Assembly (NCBI GenBank): GCA_927797885.1
Contig: OV696605.1
Location: 248,001-312,000, forward strand
From: Gloeomargaritales cyanobacterium VI4D9
GTDB taxonomy: Bacteria > Cyanobacteriota > Cyanobacteriia > Gloeomargaritales > Gloeomargaritaceae
Direction of reading: 5' to 3'
DNA length: 64,000 nt
The notes beneath the pieces were generated by a model. It did no database searches, was not told the DNA's origin, and saw nothing but the letters and a program-made list of their open reading frames with translations. Below, piece by piece: positions 16,863-26,191 of the stretch (within the stretch, counting starts at the first letter, position 1; the number at the start of each line of letters is the position of its first letter). The position numbers and the translations under genes were made by a program.

Positions 16863-17555
16863 CTAATAGCGGATTTCCAGTCTCACCTGGGCTTGGACGG
16901 TCTGGTCGCCGCCCACAATGGGAGTACTGGCACGGACTTCCGCCAACTCAAAACTGCGGGGCATCGGGGTACTGCTTCCTAAAATTGTGATCCCCACCAC
17001 TTCCTTGGGGGTGAGTTGCAGGGTTTGGAGAACCGTTTGGGCTTGTTTTTGGGCATCCTGCACCGCCGCTTGCAACGCTTGCATCCGCCCTTGCTCTATG
17101 GCAGACTCACTGGCAACAAAACTCAGGCGGTTGATCTGATTGGCTCCTAGGCGCACCAATTCATCTAACACCGCCCCGGTTTGGGGAATGGGTAAACGAA
17201 ACCGCACCGTATTCCGCCCGATGAACCCCAGCACTTGTTGCCGTTCGCCATAAATGGGGAAAAGCTGTACCCCAGTGGTGGTCAATTTTTCAGCGGATTT
17301 TTGCCGCAGGGTGCTGATGATTTTATCCAGCCGTTGGGCAATTTCCATCTGTACTTGGTTGGCGTTGTTGCCCCGGATTTCCACCCCGACTTCCACCTCA
17401 GCCAGTTGAGCCGGTAGGGTAATGATGCCCTGACCGGTGACCTGGAGTACCCGTTCTGAACCCCGTTCCTGGGCAAGGGCAACCGGCATGACTGACCAAC
17501 AACTGACGACCACCAATACCCCAACCCACCCACGGGCTTTTCTGATTTGACCCAT
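16863..17555 (-). CDS. SIMPL-domain (DUF541) periplasmic protein
   Basis: 230 aa with an N-terminal signal peptide (VGVLVVVSCWSVMPVALAQ, cleavage after AQ). The body VLQVTGQGIITLPAQLAEVEVGV, VGVEIRGN and the C-terminal VGGDQTVQAQVRLEI are the SIMPL/YggE pattern. E. coli YggE relates to oxidative-stress tolerance, but the molecular role is unclear. It stands alone, downstream of a short repeat-free gap. Confidence 0.85.
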   Translation of the reverse strand: MGQIRKARGWVGVLVVVSCWSVMPVALAQERGSERVLQVTGQGIITLPAQLAEVEVGVEIRGNNANQVQMEIAQRLDKIISTLRQKSAEKLTTTGVQLFPIYGERQQVLGFIGRNTVRFRLPIPQTGAVLDELVRLGANQINRLSFVASESAIEQGRMQALQAAVQDAQKQAQTVLQTLQLTPKEVVGITILGSSTPMPRSFELAEVRASTPIVGGDQTVQAQVRLEIRY

Positions 17556-17584
17556 ACCGCCTCACACATCAGTTCCCCAATAAG

Positions 17585-17745
17585 TTGACATCCTCCCCCC
17601 GCTAAAGCAGGGGGATTCCTAAGACTCACGACTTAGGTTTCTGTTTCTTTCCATTACTGGTTTTTCGCAGTTGCCCTTTAGACTGATGCCTATCAGGTCT
17701 TACACTCGCTCCACAGACTGTAACCGTGTGTCCCACTCCCAATCA
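17585..17745 (-). pseudogene. IS200/IS605 relic: TnpB C-terminus and right-end hairpin
   Basis: On the minus strand the frame ending with TGA at 17626-17628 reads GHTVTVCGASVRPDRHQ then SKGQLRKTSNGKKQKPKS, the standard last residues of many cyanobacterial TnpB proteins. Next comes the palindromic IS605 right end (CCCCCTGC TTTA GCGGGGGG, 17591-17613). Only about 38 codons of tnpB remain; the left side is cut off near 17745. Confidence 0.88.
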
Positions 17746-17758
17746 GTGATCTTAGCAC

Positions 17759-17859
17759 TATAGCAATCCTAAATGAAAATGGAATAGAGGTCGCAGGGGC
17801 ATCGTCCCCGTCCTTGGTTCTGGGAAATTTGCGTTCGTTAATCAAATAGGATTGCTATA
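17759..17859 (+). repeat. Repeat family A, copy 3
   Basis: 101 bp, ends TATAGCAATCCT and AGGATTGCTATA, short form. It abuts the IS630-type transposase relic. Confidence 0.85.
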
Positions 17860-18024
17860 GTTCTGTTTCGGGCGATAATCACCACTTTCTGACCACATTT
17901 TTAACCATCTTTGTACGGTTCTGATGCTAATACCAAATAACTCACTAACCTCAACTAGTTTTGCCCCATTTAAGACTGCTTTGACTGCTTTTTGACGCAA
18001 ATCCTAACTGTATGGTCTTGCCAT
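17860..18024 (-). pseudogene. IS630-type transposase N-terminal relic with nonsense codon
   Basis: From ATG 18024 on the minus strand the frame reads MARPYS-stop-DLRQKAVKAVLNGAKLVEVS and then LFGISIRTVQRWLKMW. This is the N-terminal helix-turn-helix of IS630-family transposases, where the seventh residue is normally Tyr (MARPYSYDLR). It ends after about 55 codons where repeat A begins. Inactive. Confidence 0.87.
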
Positions 18025-18076
18025 CGCTTTTCTCCAAGACATCTATTCTACAATAGGACGACCTTACCCTGCTTGA

Positions 18077-18188
18077 CTATAAAATTTCTACTTAGAAAAT
18101 CAAGGGTTGCAGGGGCACCCCCCGTCGGTGGGAAATTTCTGTATGCCTCCGGCACGCCAGCGAACGTTAATCAAGTAGGATTGCCATA
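18077..18188 (+). repeat. Repeat family A, degenerate copy
   Basis: The left half is diverged (TATAAAATTTCTAC), but the right half is clear: GGGAAATTTCTGTATGCCTC, CGGCACGCCAGC and AGTAGGATTGCCATA. From here to the por gene at 18408 I see nothing else recognisable. Confidence 0.7.
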
Positions 18189-18401
18189 TTGGCGAACAAA
18201 TGTTTACAAGAATCAAAGCCGCAGACAATGCCCCTGCGACCGCCGTACTGAATTAGGAGCAGGGCATCGCCACTCCTCTGCCTGTCCCCATAGTCCCACA
18301 TTCTGCTAAGTTTTTCTTCGCTTATCTAACAATTCATAACGGTTTATCACCGGGGCAAAATCACCCTTTAGAATTTTTAAGTGCAGCACTTTTTTGGGTA
18401 A

Positions 18402-19781
<1,380 letters not shown>

Positions 19782-20119
19782 CCATTTGCCCCCATCTCCC
19801 AGTTGGTTTCAGTATAATCGCTGAAACTTAAAAATGTATAGTACCAATTTACCGAAGAATTGGGGATTGAGGGGCATTAATATAAACTTTTGTAAAATTT
19901 GTAAATCCTAATGCTATTTTTGTAATGATCAAGAAAGGGTAATCGGATGGGAATGAACGCCCCTGGTTAGAGAGCCTACCGTCGGCAATGGTATCGGCTC
20001 CGTTCGCAAAGATTATGTCATTTATAATAACACTGTAATAATAAAAATTACTCGGATAGCACTACCGATTTTCCTATGGTAGGGACGGGTGGAGGGCAAT
20101 CCCTAAAATTGGCTCTATT
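19782..20119. other. Intergenic region without recognised feature
   Basis: About 340 bp, AT-rich. It serves as the upstream region of the leftward 19781 gene and downstream region of the amidase. No repeat A, B or C copy, RNA gene or convincing promoter was seen. Confidence 0.5.
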
Positions 20120-20965
20120 TCATTCATTATGAAACCCAAAAAAAACTTCCCGCCGTCGGGGATAGCGGTTCAAATAGCGGTGAAATTTTTGCCAATCAAA
20201 ACTGCGGGGGTCGGAGCGAGAACCGGAAGTATCTACCGCCTTGTGGGTGGTAATCCGTTCCCAGGGCACACAGGTTTTGGCGATCACCCAGGCCAAGGAC
20301 TGGTACTGGGCATCCGTATAACCGCTGTGGACGAGGGGATTCACCGGGCTGGGCGCAGGGGTGGGGGTGGCATGAGGCGCAGGAGTGGGTTGGGGAGCAT
20401 CGGGAGGCCGGTAGTAGCCATCCACTGGGGATTCCAAAGAAATATGGTAAGCAAAATTATTCACCGAAAACACCCCTTTTGGATTGGTCTTCACCGCCTG
20501 CCCCCGAAAAGCGGAAGGCGCTGCCCCGTAAGCTCGAAATTCCGGCGGCACAAGCCAGACCACCGTGCCATCCCGACGAATCAAGACATGATAACTCACC
20601 TGTCGGTCATCCCGCCCCGTGTGGTCTTTTTGGAACATCCCAATTGCCACATCCGCCGAGCCAGCGGTTTCATGTAAAACGATCAACGGAGGGTATTCCG
20701 CCGGTTGCCCCCACACGTCCAAACGGTGACGCAGACCGTAATTACTGGGATGGGCGGGAGCCACCTCTTGGGGGGGGTGATACCGAGGCCAGGACTTGGC
20801 GGGGGATAAGTTAGGGGGGCATAACCCCGGGCCAGCCGGGAGGGGAGAAAGTTGACTCAATAGGGTCGGTGCCGGTGATGGTTGCCACCAGCCGACCGCC
20901 TGGCTAACTAGGAAACCGAGCAGAATCAGCACCACTCCGGCCAGCCATCGCCCAATGCGTGCCAT
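20120..20965 (-). CDS. N-acetylmuramoyl-L-alanine amidase (Amidase_2/PGRP fold)
   Basis: 281 aa. An N-terminal hydrophobic segment (residues 8-26) acts as signal or anchor. The Zn ligands are recognisable in PLIVLHETAG (His), NFAYHISLES (second region) and ERITTHKAVDTSGSRSDP (third His and the catalytic region near the end). A Pro/Thr/Ala-rich insert (PTPAPHATPTPAPSP) interrupts the domain. It would cut the amide bond between MurNAc and the peptide stem in the periplasm. Confidence 0.88.
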   Translation of the reverse strand: MARIGRWLAGVVLILLGFLVSQAVGWWQPSPAPTLLSQLSPLPAGPGLCPPNLSPAKSWPRYHPPQEVAPAHPSNYGLRHRLDVWGQPAEYPPLIVLHETAGSADVAIGMFQKDHTGRDDRQVSYHVLIRRDGTVVWLVPPEFRAYGAAPSAFRGQAVKTNPKGVFSVNNFAYHISLESPVDGYYRPPDAPQPTPAPHATPTPAPSPVNPLVHSGYTDAQYQSLAWVIAKTCVPWERITTHKAVDTSGSRSDPRSFDWQKFHRYLNRYPRRREVFFGFHNE

Positions 20966-21082
20966 ACAAACCCCTCACACCCATCCCATTTGGGCTAACA
21001 TTTTTATAACATTTTGTAGCGTTTACCCCGGCTGTAACCCGCTTCTCCTAAAATGGCTGATGTTCATCTGGGAGAATGTCCT

Positions 21083-21199
21083 ATGTCCGCACTGCTGGAT
21101 AACTGGGAATTGTTGGTACAGTTGGTCTTAATTGCGTTGGTGGTGCTGGCCGGGCCAGCGGTGATCTTTCTACTGGTGGCCCGCAACGGCAACCTGTGA
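21083..21199 (+). CDS. psb30: Psb30 (Ycf12), small photosystem II subunit
   Basis: 38 aa, one transmembrane helix. The C-terminal motif GPAVIFLLVARNGNL matches the Psb30 signature (GP-x-IIFLL-x-x-R-x-GNL). A GGGAG ribosome site lies 8 nt upstream of the ATG. Psb30 binds at the periphery of photosystem II near PsbJ and cytochrome b559 and stabilises the complex. The 3' end overlaps the convergent SDR gene by 30 nt. Confidence 0.9.
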   Translation: MSALLDNWELLVQLVLIALVVLAGPAVIFLLVARNGNL

Positions 21200-21853
21200 A
21201 AACCAGGACTCCGGCGGAGATTCCGGTTGTTCCGGGCGGGTGATCACCTCCACAATTTTGTGCCGAGCCGCCGGTTGCAACAATGCCTCTACACACACTT
21301 GGGCGACCCGTTGCCGGGGAATCCGTCCCTCAAAGAGGGTATCGGCACCTTGGATCACTAGCCCGCCGGGGATATTCTCATTCAGCAATCCCCCTGGCCG
21401 TACAATTGTATAGTTCAAACCACTATTTTGTAAATATAATTCTGCTTGCTTTTTCCAGTACAAAATAAACCAAAATAAATTCAAGGGGTGGAAAAATTGG
21501 GAGACACACAGGGAGGACACCAGGACAAAATGCCCCACGCCCTGGATTTTGGCCACATCCACCAGGTTTTGCGTCCCGCAACAGTCCACCGCCCAGGGTT
21601 CCGTGACATTAAAGGAAGGACGGGCACCCGTGGCACAAAGCACGACGGTACAGCCTGCCATCGCCGCCGTCAGGGTATGGGGTTGGGTGACATCGGCATA
21701 AACCACCTCCACCTGGGGAGGCAACATCCGGCGACCCCGTTCCACATCCCGCACTCCCGCCCGCACCGGGATGTCCCGACGTACTAATTCTTCCACAATC
21801 CTGCGCCCGGTTGCCCCAGTCGCCCCCGCCACCAATGCCCGCATGGATTCCAT
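21170..21853 (-). CDS. NAD(P)-binding SDR-like protein (atypical, Ycf39/Tic62-like)
   Basis: 227 aa. The N-terminal Rossmann motif GATGATGRRIVEEL, the ADVTQP strand, CATGARPS and the VRPGGLL block fit the NmrA/atypical SDR_a5 group that includes Tic62 and Ycf39. It lacks the classic YxxxK pair (YWKKQAE occupies the site). Related cyanobacterial proteins act as redox sensors or in photosystem II assembly, but this one is not assigned. Start: M1 or ATG at residue 4. Confidence 0.82.
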   Translation of the reverse strand: MESMRALVAGATGATGRRIVEELVRRDIPVRAGVRDVERGRRMLPPQVEVVYADVTQPHTLTAAMAGCTVVLCATGARPSFNVTEPWAVDCCGTQNLVDVAKIQGVGHFVLVSSLCVSQFFHPLNLFWFILYWKKQAELYLQNSGLNYTIVRPGGLLNENIPGGLVIQGADTLFEGRIPRQRVAQVCVEALLQPAARHKIVEVITRPEQPESPPESWFSQVAVAGHQ

Positions 21854-21875
21854 TTGTTTAACGTTGTAACCTAAC

Positions 21876-22016
21876 TATAGCAATCCTACTTAATTGGCAT
21901 TAGCTTGCGTGCCGTAGGCATACAAAAATTTTTCAGAACCATACACCGCAGGTGCTTCTTTTACGGGGGCGGTGCCCCTGCGACCCCCTGTTCCATTCTC
22001 ATTTAGGATTGCCATA
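21876..22016 (-). repeat. Repeat family A, long copy (reverse orientation)
   Basis: 141 bp. It starts TATAGCAATCCTAC and ends AGGATTGCCATA. It has the extra segment CACCGCAGGTGCTTCTTTTA that is also found in the copy at 35296-35435, defining a longer subtype. Confidence 0.85.
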
Positions 22017-22053
22017 TTAAATTACCGTAACATTCCCCTGATTGCCCCAGCGG

Positions 22054-22386
22054 TTAAAAATTGCGGCTCAGGGCATCCCGCATCACTCGGGCTTCTTCGG
22101 GGGTGGGGGCGGCGACCACGATAAAAACCAGGGTAGATTTGCTCCCCCCAAAACAGGCAATGCTAACGCTCACCCGGTTGGTTTCCCCATCAATGTGAAT
22201 GGATTGAATTTGTACATTGAATAAACCCTGCTGGCGTAACATTTGCTGGGAGCGGCGGACGCATTGCTCCTCGGTGATGTCCAAAACCCCATTCCAGGTG
22301 AAAATGACTGGTGGTTGTGCCCAAGCACGCCCCATCCAACCCCAACCCAAGGCAAAAGCGCAGACCGCTAGGAGTAGTTTTTGCAC
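22054..22386 (-). CDS. Small secreted protein of unknown function
   Basis: 110 aa with a clear signal peptide (LLLAVCAFALGWGWMGRAWAQ; cleavage after AQ). The mature part has two cysteines (EEQCVRRS, VSIACFGG) that could pair in the periplasm. I do not recognise a domain. The gene is isolated between repeat A copies. Confidence 0.65.
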   Translation of the reverse strand: MQKLLLAVCAFALGWGWMGRAWAQPPVIFTWNGVLDITEEQCVRRSQQMLRQQGLFNVQIQSIHIDGETNRVSVSIACFGGSKSTLVFIVVAAPTPEEARVMRDALSRNF

Positions 22387-22581
22387 AGGGATACCTCATC
22401 AATTTAATATGCTTGATTAAATCAGGCTTAAGGGACATAAGGCAATCTCACACAACAATCCCAGAAGATTTTTGTGAACCATAAGGTGACTGAGAAATAG
22501 GAGCGCAACGGTGCCCTGCAACCCTCAATTTTCTAAGTATAAAATTTTGAGGGGTTCAAGGAAATAATGATGTTGTATTAT

Positions 22582-22853
22582 GGGCATTTCTAAAAATAGG
22601 TCGCAGGGGGGTAGCTCCCGCCCCAGAAGTGTTGAATCTTAAGATTTTGAGGGTTTGTGCCAAAATGTGCATCTAACCTGATGATACAAAACATTGTCAT
22701 TTGGGAGCCAAATTCTCATTTATAACGAAAAATCTTCTCATTAAGTGTTTTGCCTGACTCGAATTTATGAACTTTTATTCCAGGGTTCAACACTACTGCT
22801 CCCGCCCTTGGTTCTGGAAAATTTCTGTTTGTTAATCGAATAGGATTGCTATA
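22582..22853 (+). repeat. Repeat family A copy interrupted by a MITE
   Basis: The left part (to 22623) holds GGTCGCAGGGGGG-like sequence and the right part (22799-22853) holds CTTGGTTCTGG and ATAGGATTGCTATA. The two parts are separated by a 175-bp insertion and the 9-bp duplication CTCCCGCCC. Confidence 0.82.
22624..22798. mobile_element. Non-autonomous IS4-like element (MITE), 175 bp
   Basis: Ends CAGAAGTGTTGAATC and GGTTCAACACTACTG form inverted repeats that match the ends of the complete element at 60531-61638. It is flanked on both sides by CTCCCGCCC (22615-22623 and 22799-22807), a 9-bp duplication of the same length as at the full element. It has no transposase gene and would depend on one supplied in trans. 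Confidence 0.88.
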
Positions 22854-22930
22854 AACTAAATTTGAGCAATTCCCTGGACGTTGCCCTTTGCCGTTATACT
22901 AAAAAGAAATTTTTTGGTGGAACTGATGCC

Positions 22931-23335
22931 ATGAACCTGTGCATCCTCCAAGCGGAAATCATGCAGGAACCCCAACTGCGTTACACCCAGGATAACCAAC
23001 TGGCGGTGACGGATATGCTGGTGCAGGTTCCGGGTTTGCGCCCCGATGACCCCCAGGGACGGCTGAAGGTGGTGGTCTGGGGTGGGTTAGCGGAACAGAC
23101 GGTCAAACAGTTCAAAGTTGGCGACCAGGTGCTGATCGAAGGGCGATTGGGCATGGTCAAGGTGGATTTACCCAACGGCGGTCGCACCACCCGCCCGGAA
23201 TTGACCGCCTCGCGCCTCTTTCCGGTGCACGTGGGGGATGCTTTGGTGGCAGAGGACTCCCCCCCCCGCCGCACGCCTGCCCCTGCGGATCAGCCGGACA
23301 CTGATAACCAAGATGACCCTTCTACCCCCTTTTGA
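22931..23335 (+). CDS. Single-stranded DNA-binding protein (Ssb-like)
   Basis: 134 aa from ATG 22931. An OB-fold core covers about residues 1-100 (LQAEIMQEPQLRYTQDNQLA, LKVVVWGGLAEQ, GDQVLIEGRLG), followed by a Pro/Asp-rich tail ending DDPSTPF, where the usual DDDIPF-type partner-binding tip is modified. It binds ssDNA in replication and repair. It overlaps rdgB by 23 nt. Confidence 0.88.
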   Translation: MNLCILQAEIMQEPQLRYTQDNQLAVTDMLVQVPGLRPDDPQGRLKVVVWGGLAEQTVKQFKVGDQVLIEGRLGMVKVDLPNGGRTTRPELTASRLFPVHVGDALVAEDSPPRRTPAPADQPDTDNQDDPSTPF

Positions 23336-23894
23336 CCTGGTGGTTGCCACCACAAACCCCGGCAAGGTACGGGAAATTCGGGCTTATTTACCGGACTGGA
23401 ATTGCCTTATTCCCCCGGTGGATTTGCTGTTGGAGGAAACCGGGGATACCTTTGCCGCCAATGCCCAGATGAAGGCGACCCAGGCGGCTCTGGCTCTGGA
23501 TGCGTGGGCGATTGCCGATGATTCCGGGTTGGAGGTGGACAGTTTGGACGGGGCACCGGGGGTGTTTTCCGCCCGCTATGGTCGCACGGATAGGGAACGG
23601 ATTGAACGGTTGTTATTTGAATTGGGGGACGAGCGGGAACGGGGGGCGCGGTTTGTCTGTGTGGTGGCGGTGGCGAATCCCCAGGGGGAAATTGTCGCCC
23701 AGGCGGAGGGGGTGTGTCGGGGGGAAATTTTGTTGGCACCCCGGGGTACGGGCGGGTTTGGCTATGACCCGATTTTTTACGTCCCGCAGCAGGGGTTGAC
23801 CTTTGCCCAGATGACCCCGGCGCAGAAACAGCAGGTCAGCCATCGGGGGCAGGCATTGCAGGCTCTGGTTCCCCAATTGCGGCAGTTGCGGTGA
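23313..23894 (+). CDS. rdgB: XTP/dITP diphosphatase (RdgB/HAM1)
   Basis: 193 aa from ATG 23313. It hydrolyses non-canonical purine triphosphates to monophosphates. Motifs: VVATTNPGKVREI at the N-terminus, ADDSGLEVDSLDGAPGVFSA in the middle and GTGGFGYDPIF with SHRGQAL toward the end, all typical. The start within ssb and the overlap of its stop with the next GTG start suggest one operon. Confidence 0.95.
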   Translation: MTLLPPFDLVVATTNPGKVREIRAYLPDWNCLIPPVDLLLEETGDTFAANAQMKATQAALALDAWAIADDSGLEVDSLDGAPGVFSARYGRTDRERIERLLFELGDERERGARFVCVVAVANPQGEIVAQAEGVCRGEILLAPRGTGGFGYDPIFYVPQQGLTFAQMTPAQKQQVSHRGQALQALVPQLRQLR

Positions 23895-24775
23895 AGCCCT
23901 GGCGTTGGCTGGTTTGGCTATTGGTCTTGGGTTTTTTGGGGCGAAAACTGGGGCAATCCTGGGGGGAAGTCCAGCACCTGCCTTGGCAACAGCAGATTCT
24001 GGTCTGGTGGTTGGGGGCGGGGGTGGTCACCACCGGGGCGCACCTGTGGGCGGGGTGGTTGTGGGGGCGGACGCTGGGGTTTTTGGGGTATCCCGTTGCC
24101 AGTCGCTGGGCGGTGCCCCTCTATGTGCGGACCAATTTAGCCAAATACATTCCGGGCAATGTCTGGCATTTCTATGGACGCATTCAAGCCGCCCAGACCC
24201 AGGCGATTCCCGTGCCGGTCACGGTGCTGAGCATTCTGCTGGAAGCCCTATTGCTGGTGGCGACGGCGTTGATTGTGGGGGCAACCCGGTGGGAGCAGTG
24301 GTGGTGGCCGCTGTTGGCGCTGCTGGCCGTCTTGGGGGGGATTCATCCCCTGCTCTTGAATCGGGTGTTGGCCTGGGCGGGGCGGCGCAAGGGACAGGGA
24401 ATGACGTTCCCCCCGATTCGGCGTTATCCTTTGCCCCTACTGCTCGGTGCCCTGGGGTTTCTGGGACTGCGGGGGCTGGGTTTTTTGCTGGTGCTGGGGG
24501 CGTGGGTGCCCTTCACCTGGGAGACCGTGCCCCCGGGGTTGGGAGCGTTTGGGTTGGCCTGGTTAATGGGGTTTATCGTGCCCCTGGCGCCGGGGGGGTT
24601 GGGGGTGTTTGAAGCCACCTTGACCGCCAGCCTGAGCGGCTTGGTTCCCACCGGAATTGTTTTAGCCGCCGCCGTTGGGTATCGCCTCGTCAGTATCTTG
24701 GCGGAGTTGGCCGCCGCTGGCGTAGGGGTTTGGGTAGGATGGGGGCGGAGGGACTTGAACCCTCACGACCTTTAG
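23891..24775 (+). CDS. Membrane protein of the LPG synthase/UPF0104 (AglD) family
   Basis: 294 aa, about eight hydrophobic helices. The segment YVRTNLAKYIPGNVWHF and the later VPLAPGGLGVFEATL are the two conserved loops of the lysylphosphatidylglycerol-synthase transmembrane family. Members without the catalytic domain are often called flippase-like. It starts at a GTG that overlaps the rdgB stop. The last 12 codons (ending RRDLNPHDL) are antisense to the 3' exon of tRNA-Leu, so stop and tRNA overlap by 36 nt. Confidence 0.8.
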   Translation: MKPWRWLVWLLVLGFLGRKLGQSWGEVQHLPWQQQILVWWLGAGVVTTGAHLWAGWLWGRTLGFLGYPVASRWAVPLYVRTNLAKYIPGNVWHFYGRIQAAQTQAIPVPVTVLSILLEALLLVATALIVGATRWEQWWWPLLALLAVLGGIHPLLLNRVLAWAGRRKGQGMTFPPIRRYPLPLLLGALGFLGLRGLGFLLVLGAWVPFTWETVPPGLGAFGLAWLMGFIVPLAPGGLGVFEATLTASLSGLVPTGIVLAAAVGYRLVSILAELAAAGVGVWVGWGRRDLNPHDL

Positions 24776-25060
24776 GGTCAACGGATTTTCATCCTCCACC
24801 GACTTTCGCCGGAGGGCACATACCCCTGGAGAATCGGACTCTCCCTTTACCCACGAAGTTGACCGGACGCACCGGCTTCGCTAGGGTAGCTCCCGTCGAG
24901 TCTCTGCACCTTCCGGGCAAATCCCCGGCTTGGCTCAGGATTGCCATATCTACCGCAGTAGGGTTAGGTTTCCCTGAATTTGAGAGCATTCACTTGTGGG
25001 ATTTCTCCCCCAAGGCTCAATAGCTTAAGTCCGTAGCGTCTACCATTCCGCCACGCCCCC
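24740..25060 (-). tRNA. trnL-UAA: tRNA-Leu(UAA) with group I intron
   Basis: The 5' exon (25060-25027, 34 nt) begins GGGGGCGTGGCGGAATGG and ends GGACTT. The 3' exon (24789-24740, 50 nt) begins AAAATCCGTTGACC and ends CCGCCCCCA. The ends pair as a seven-base acceptor stem. The intron falls inside the anticodon loop after the U of UAA, the ancestral cyanobacterial and plastid position. No CCA is encoded beyond the discriminator A. Confidence 0.96.
24790..25026 (-). ncRNA. Group I intron in tRNA-Leu(UAA)
   Basis: 237-nt intron. The conserved core is readable: AACTCAGGGAAACCTAA-type P/Q region (here ATTCAGGGAAACCTAACCC), then AATCCTGAGCCAAGCC, then AAGGTGCAGAGACTCGACGG (R/S core) and GAGAGTCCGATTCTC. 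It ends in G before the exon, as required for the second splicing step. No endonuclease ORF is inside. Confidence 0.95.
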
Positions 25061-25114
25061 AAGTGAATTAATAGAATAGCACATTGGCTAAGAACACCGA
25101 TCCTCCGGGTGAAG

Positions 25115-26146
25115 TTAAGATTTGTTCCCATCCACCAAACAGGCTTCTAAGTCTCGTAATAGGGATTTTTGATCCAAATTTTGCCCAATAAAAACCAATT
25201 GATTTTGGGGCGGCACCGGTCGGTCATCCACATCCAAACTATAGCGTTTCCCGCTCAGTTGAAAAACATAACGGAGACTACTGCGGTCAAACCACAAAAC
25301 CCCCTTCGCTCGGAATACATTGGTCGGCAATTGATCCGTCAAAAAGAATTGAAATTTCTCCAGATGCAAAGGCCGTTCACTGGTAAACGAAATCGCCATA
25401 AAGCCATCATTTTCCAAGTGGTGGGAATGGTGATGATGGTGGTGATGATCCGGTTCTTCATGATTGTGATGGGAGTGCGCCTGATGCTCTTGGGCAATTA
25501 GTTCTGAGTGGGGCGCTTCCACCCCCAAAATCAAGGGGAGCGATACCTGTCCCTTAATTGTGGTTAAAATCCGGGCACCCGCTTTCATTTCACTGATCCG
25601 CCGGGTCAATTCCTGCACCCGTTCCGGGGAGACCAAATCCACCTTATTAAGCAAAATAATATCCCCGTAGGTAAGCTGACTCAAAGCCGCTTCGCTATTA
25701 AATAAATCCGGGGCAAACGCCGAGGCATCCACCACCGTTAAAATCGAATCCAACTGGGTCAAATCCCGCAGTTCTGTCCCCAAAAAAGTAAGGGCTACGG
25801 GCAGGGGATCAGCCACCCCCGTGGTTTCCACCACCAAATAGTCAATCCGTTCCTGCCGCTCCAACACACTATAGACCGCATCCACTAAACTGTCATTGAT
25901 GGTGCAACAAATACAGCCATTGCTCAGTTCCAGCATCCCTTCCTCTACGGATACCAAAAGTTGGCTGTCAATGTTAATATCCCCAAATTCATTCACCAGC
26001 ACCGCCACCTTCAAATCCTGTCGGTTTTGCAAAATATGGTTGAGCAAAGTGGTTTTGCCACTGCCCAAAAAACCCGTGATAATCGTCACCGGCAAACCCC
26101 GCTTCGGCAAGTCCAATTTAATTGGCGCAGAGATAGATTGAGTCAT
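25115..26146 (-). CDS. COG0523 (CobW/ZagA-like) GTPase, His-rich, zinc-related
   Basis: 343 aa G3E GTPase. The Walker A motif is GFLGSGKTTLL, the metal motif is GCICCTIND (CxCC), Walker B-like EGMLEL and ETTGVADP follow, and NKVD recognises guanine. A His-rich stretch (HSHHNHEEPDHHHHHHHSHH, about residues 222-241) could bind Zn or Ni. The C-terminal CobW_C domain follows. A Zur-type box lies 14 bp before the ATG, so it is probably a zinc-limitation-induced metallochaperone. Confidence 0.9.
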   Translation of the reverse strand: MTQSISAPIKLDLPKRGLPVTIITGFLGSGKTTLLNHILQNRQDLKVAVLVNEFGDINIDSQLLVSVEEGMLELSNGCICCTINDSLVDAVYSVLERQERIDYLVVETTGVADPLPVALTFLGTELRDLTQLDSILTVVDASAFAPDLFNSEAALSQLTYGDIILLNKVDLVSPERVQELTRRISEMKAGARILTTIKGQVSLPLILGVEAPHSELIAQEHQAHSHHNHEEPDHHHHHHHSHHLENDGFMAISFTSERPLHLEKFQFFLTDQLPTNVFRAKGVLWFDRSSLRYVFQLSGKRYSLDVDDRPVPPQNQLVFIGQNLDQKSLLRDLEACLVDGNKS

Positions 26147-26159
26147 AATCCCTCGTCAA

Positions 26160-26174
26160 TGATAATGATTCTCA
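26160..26174 (-). promoter_or_regulatory. Zur box upstream of the COG0523 GTPase
   Basis: TGATAATGATTCTCA is a 7-1-7 palindrome with one mismatch to TGATAATnATTATCA, the cyanobacterial Zur (zinc uptake regulator) consensus. It lies 14 bp before the start codon, where binding of Zn-loaded Zur would block transcription. Confidence 0.8.
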
Positions 26175-26191
26175 TTGTAGCCCCTTGGGGT

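Noticed and set aside
24790-25026. Possible homing endonuclease frame inside the tRNA intron
   Set aside because: The 237-nt intron contains only core structural segments and no LAGLIDADG, HNH or GIY-YIG motif.
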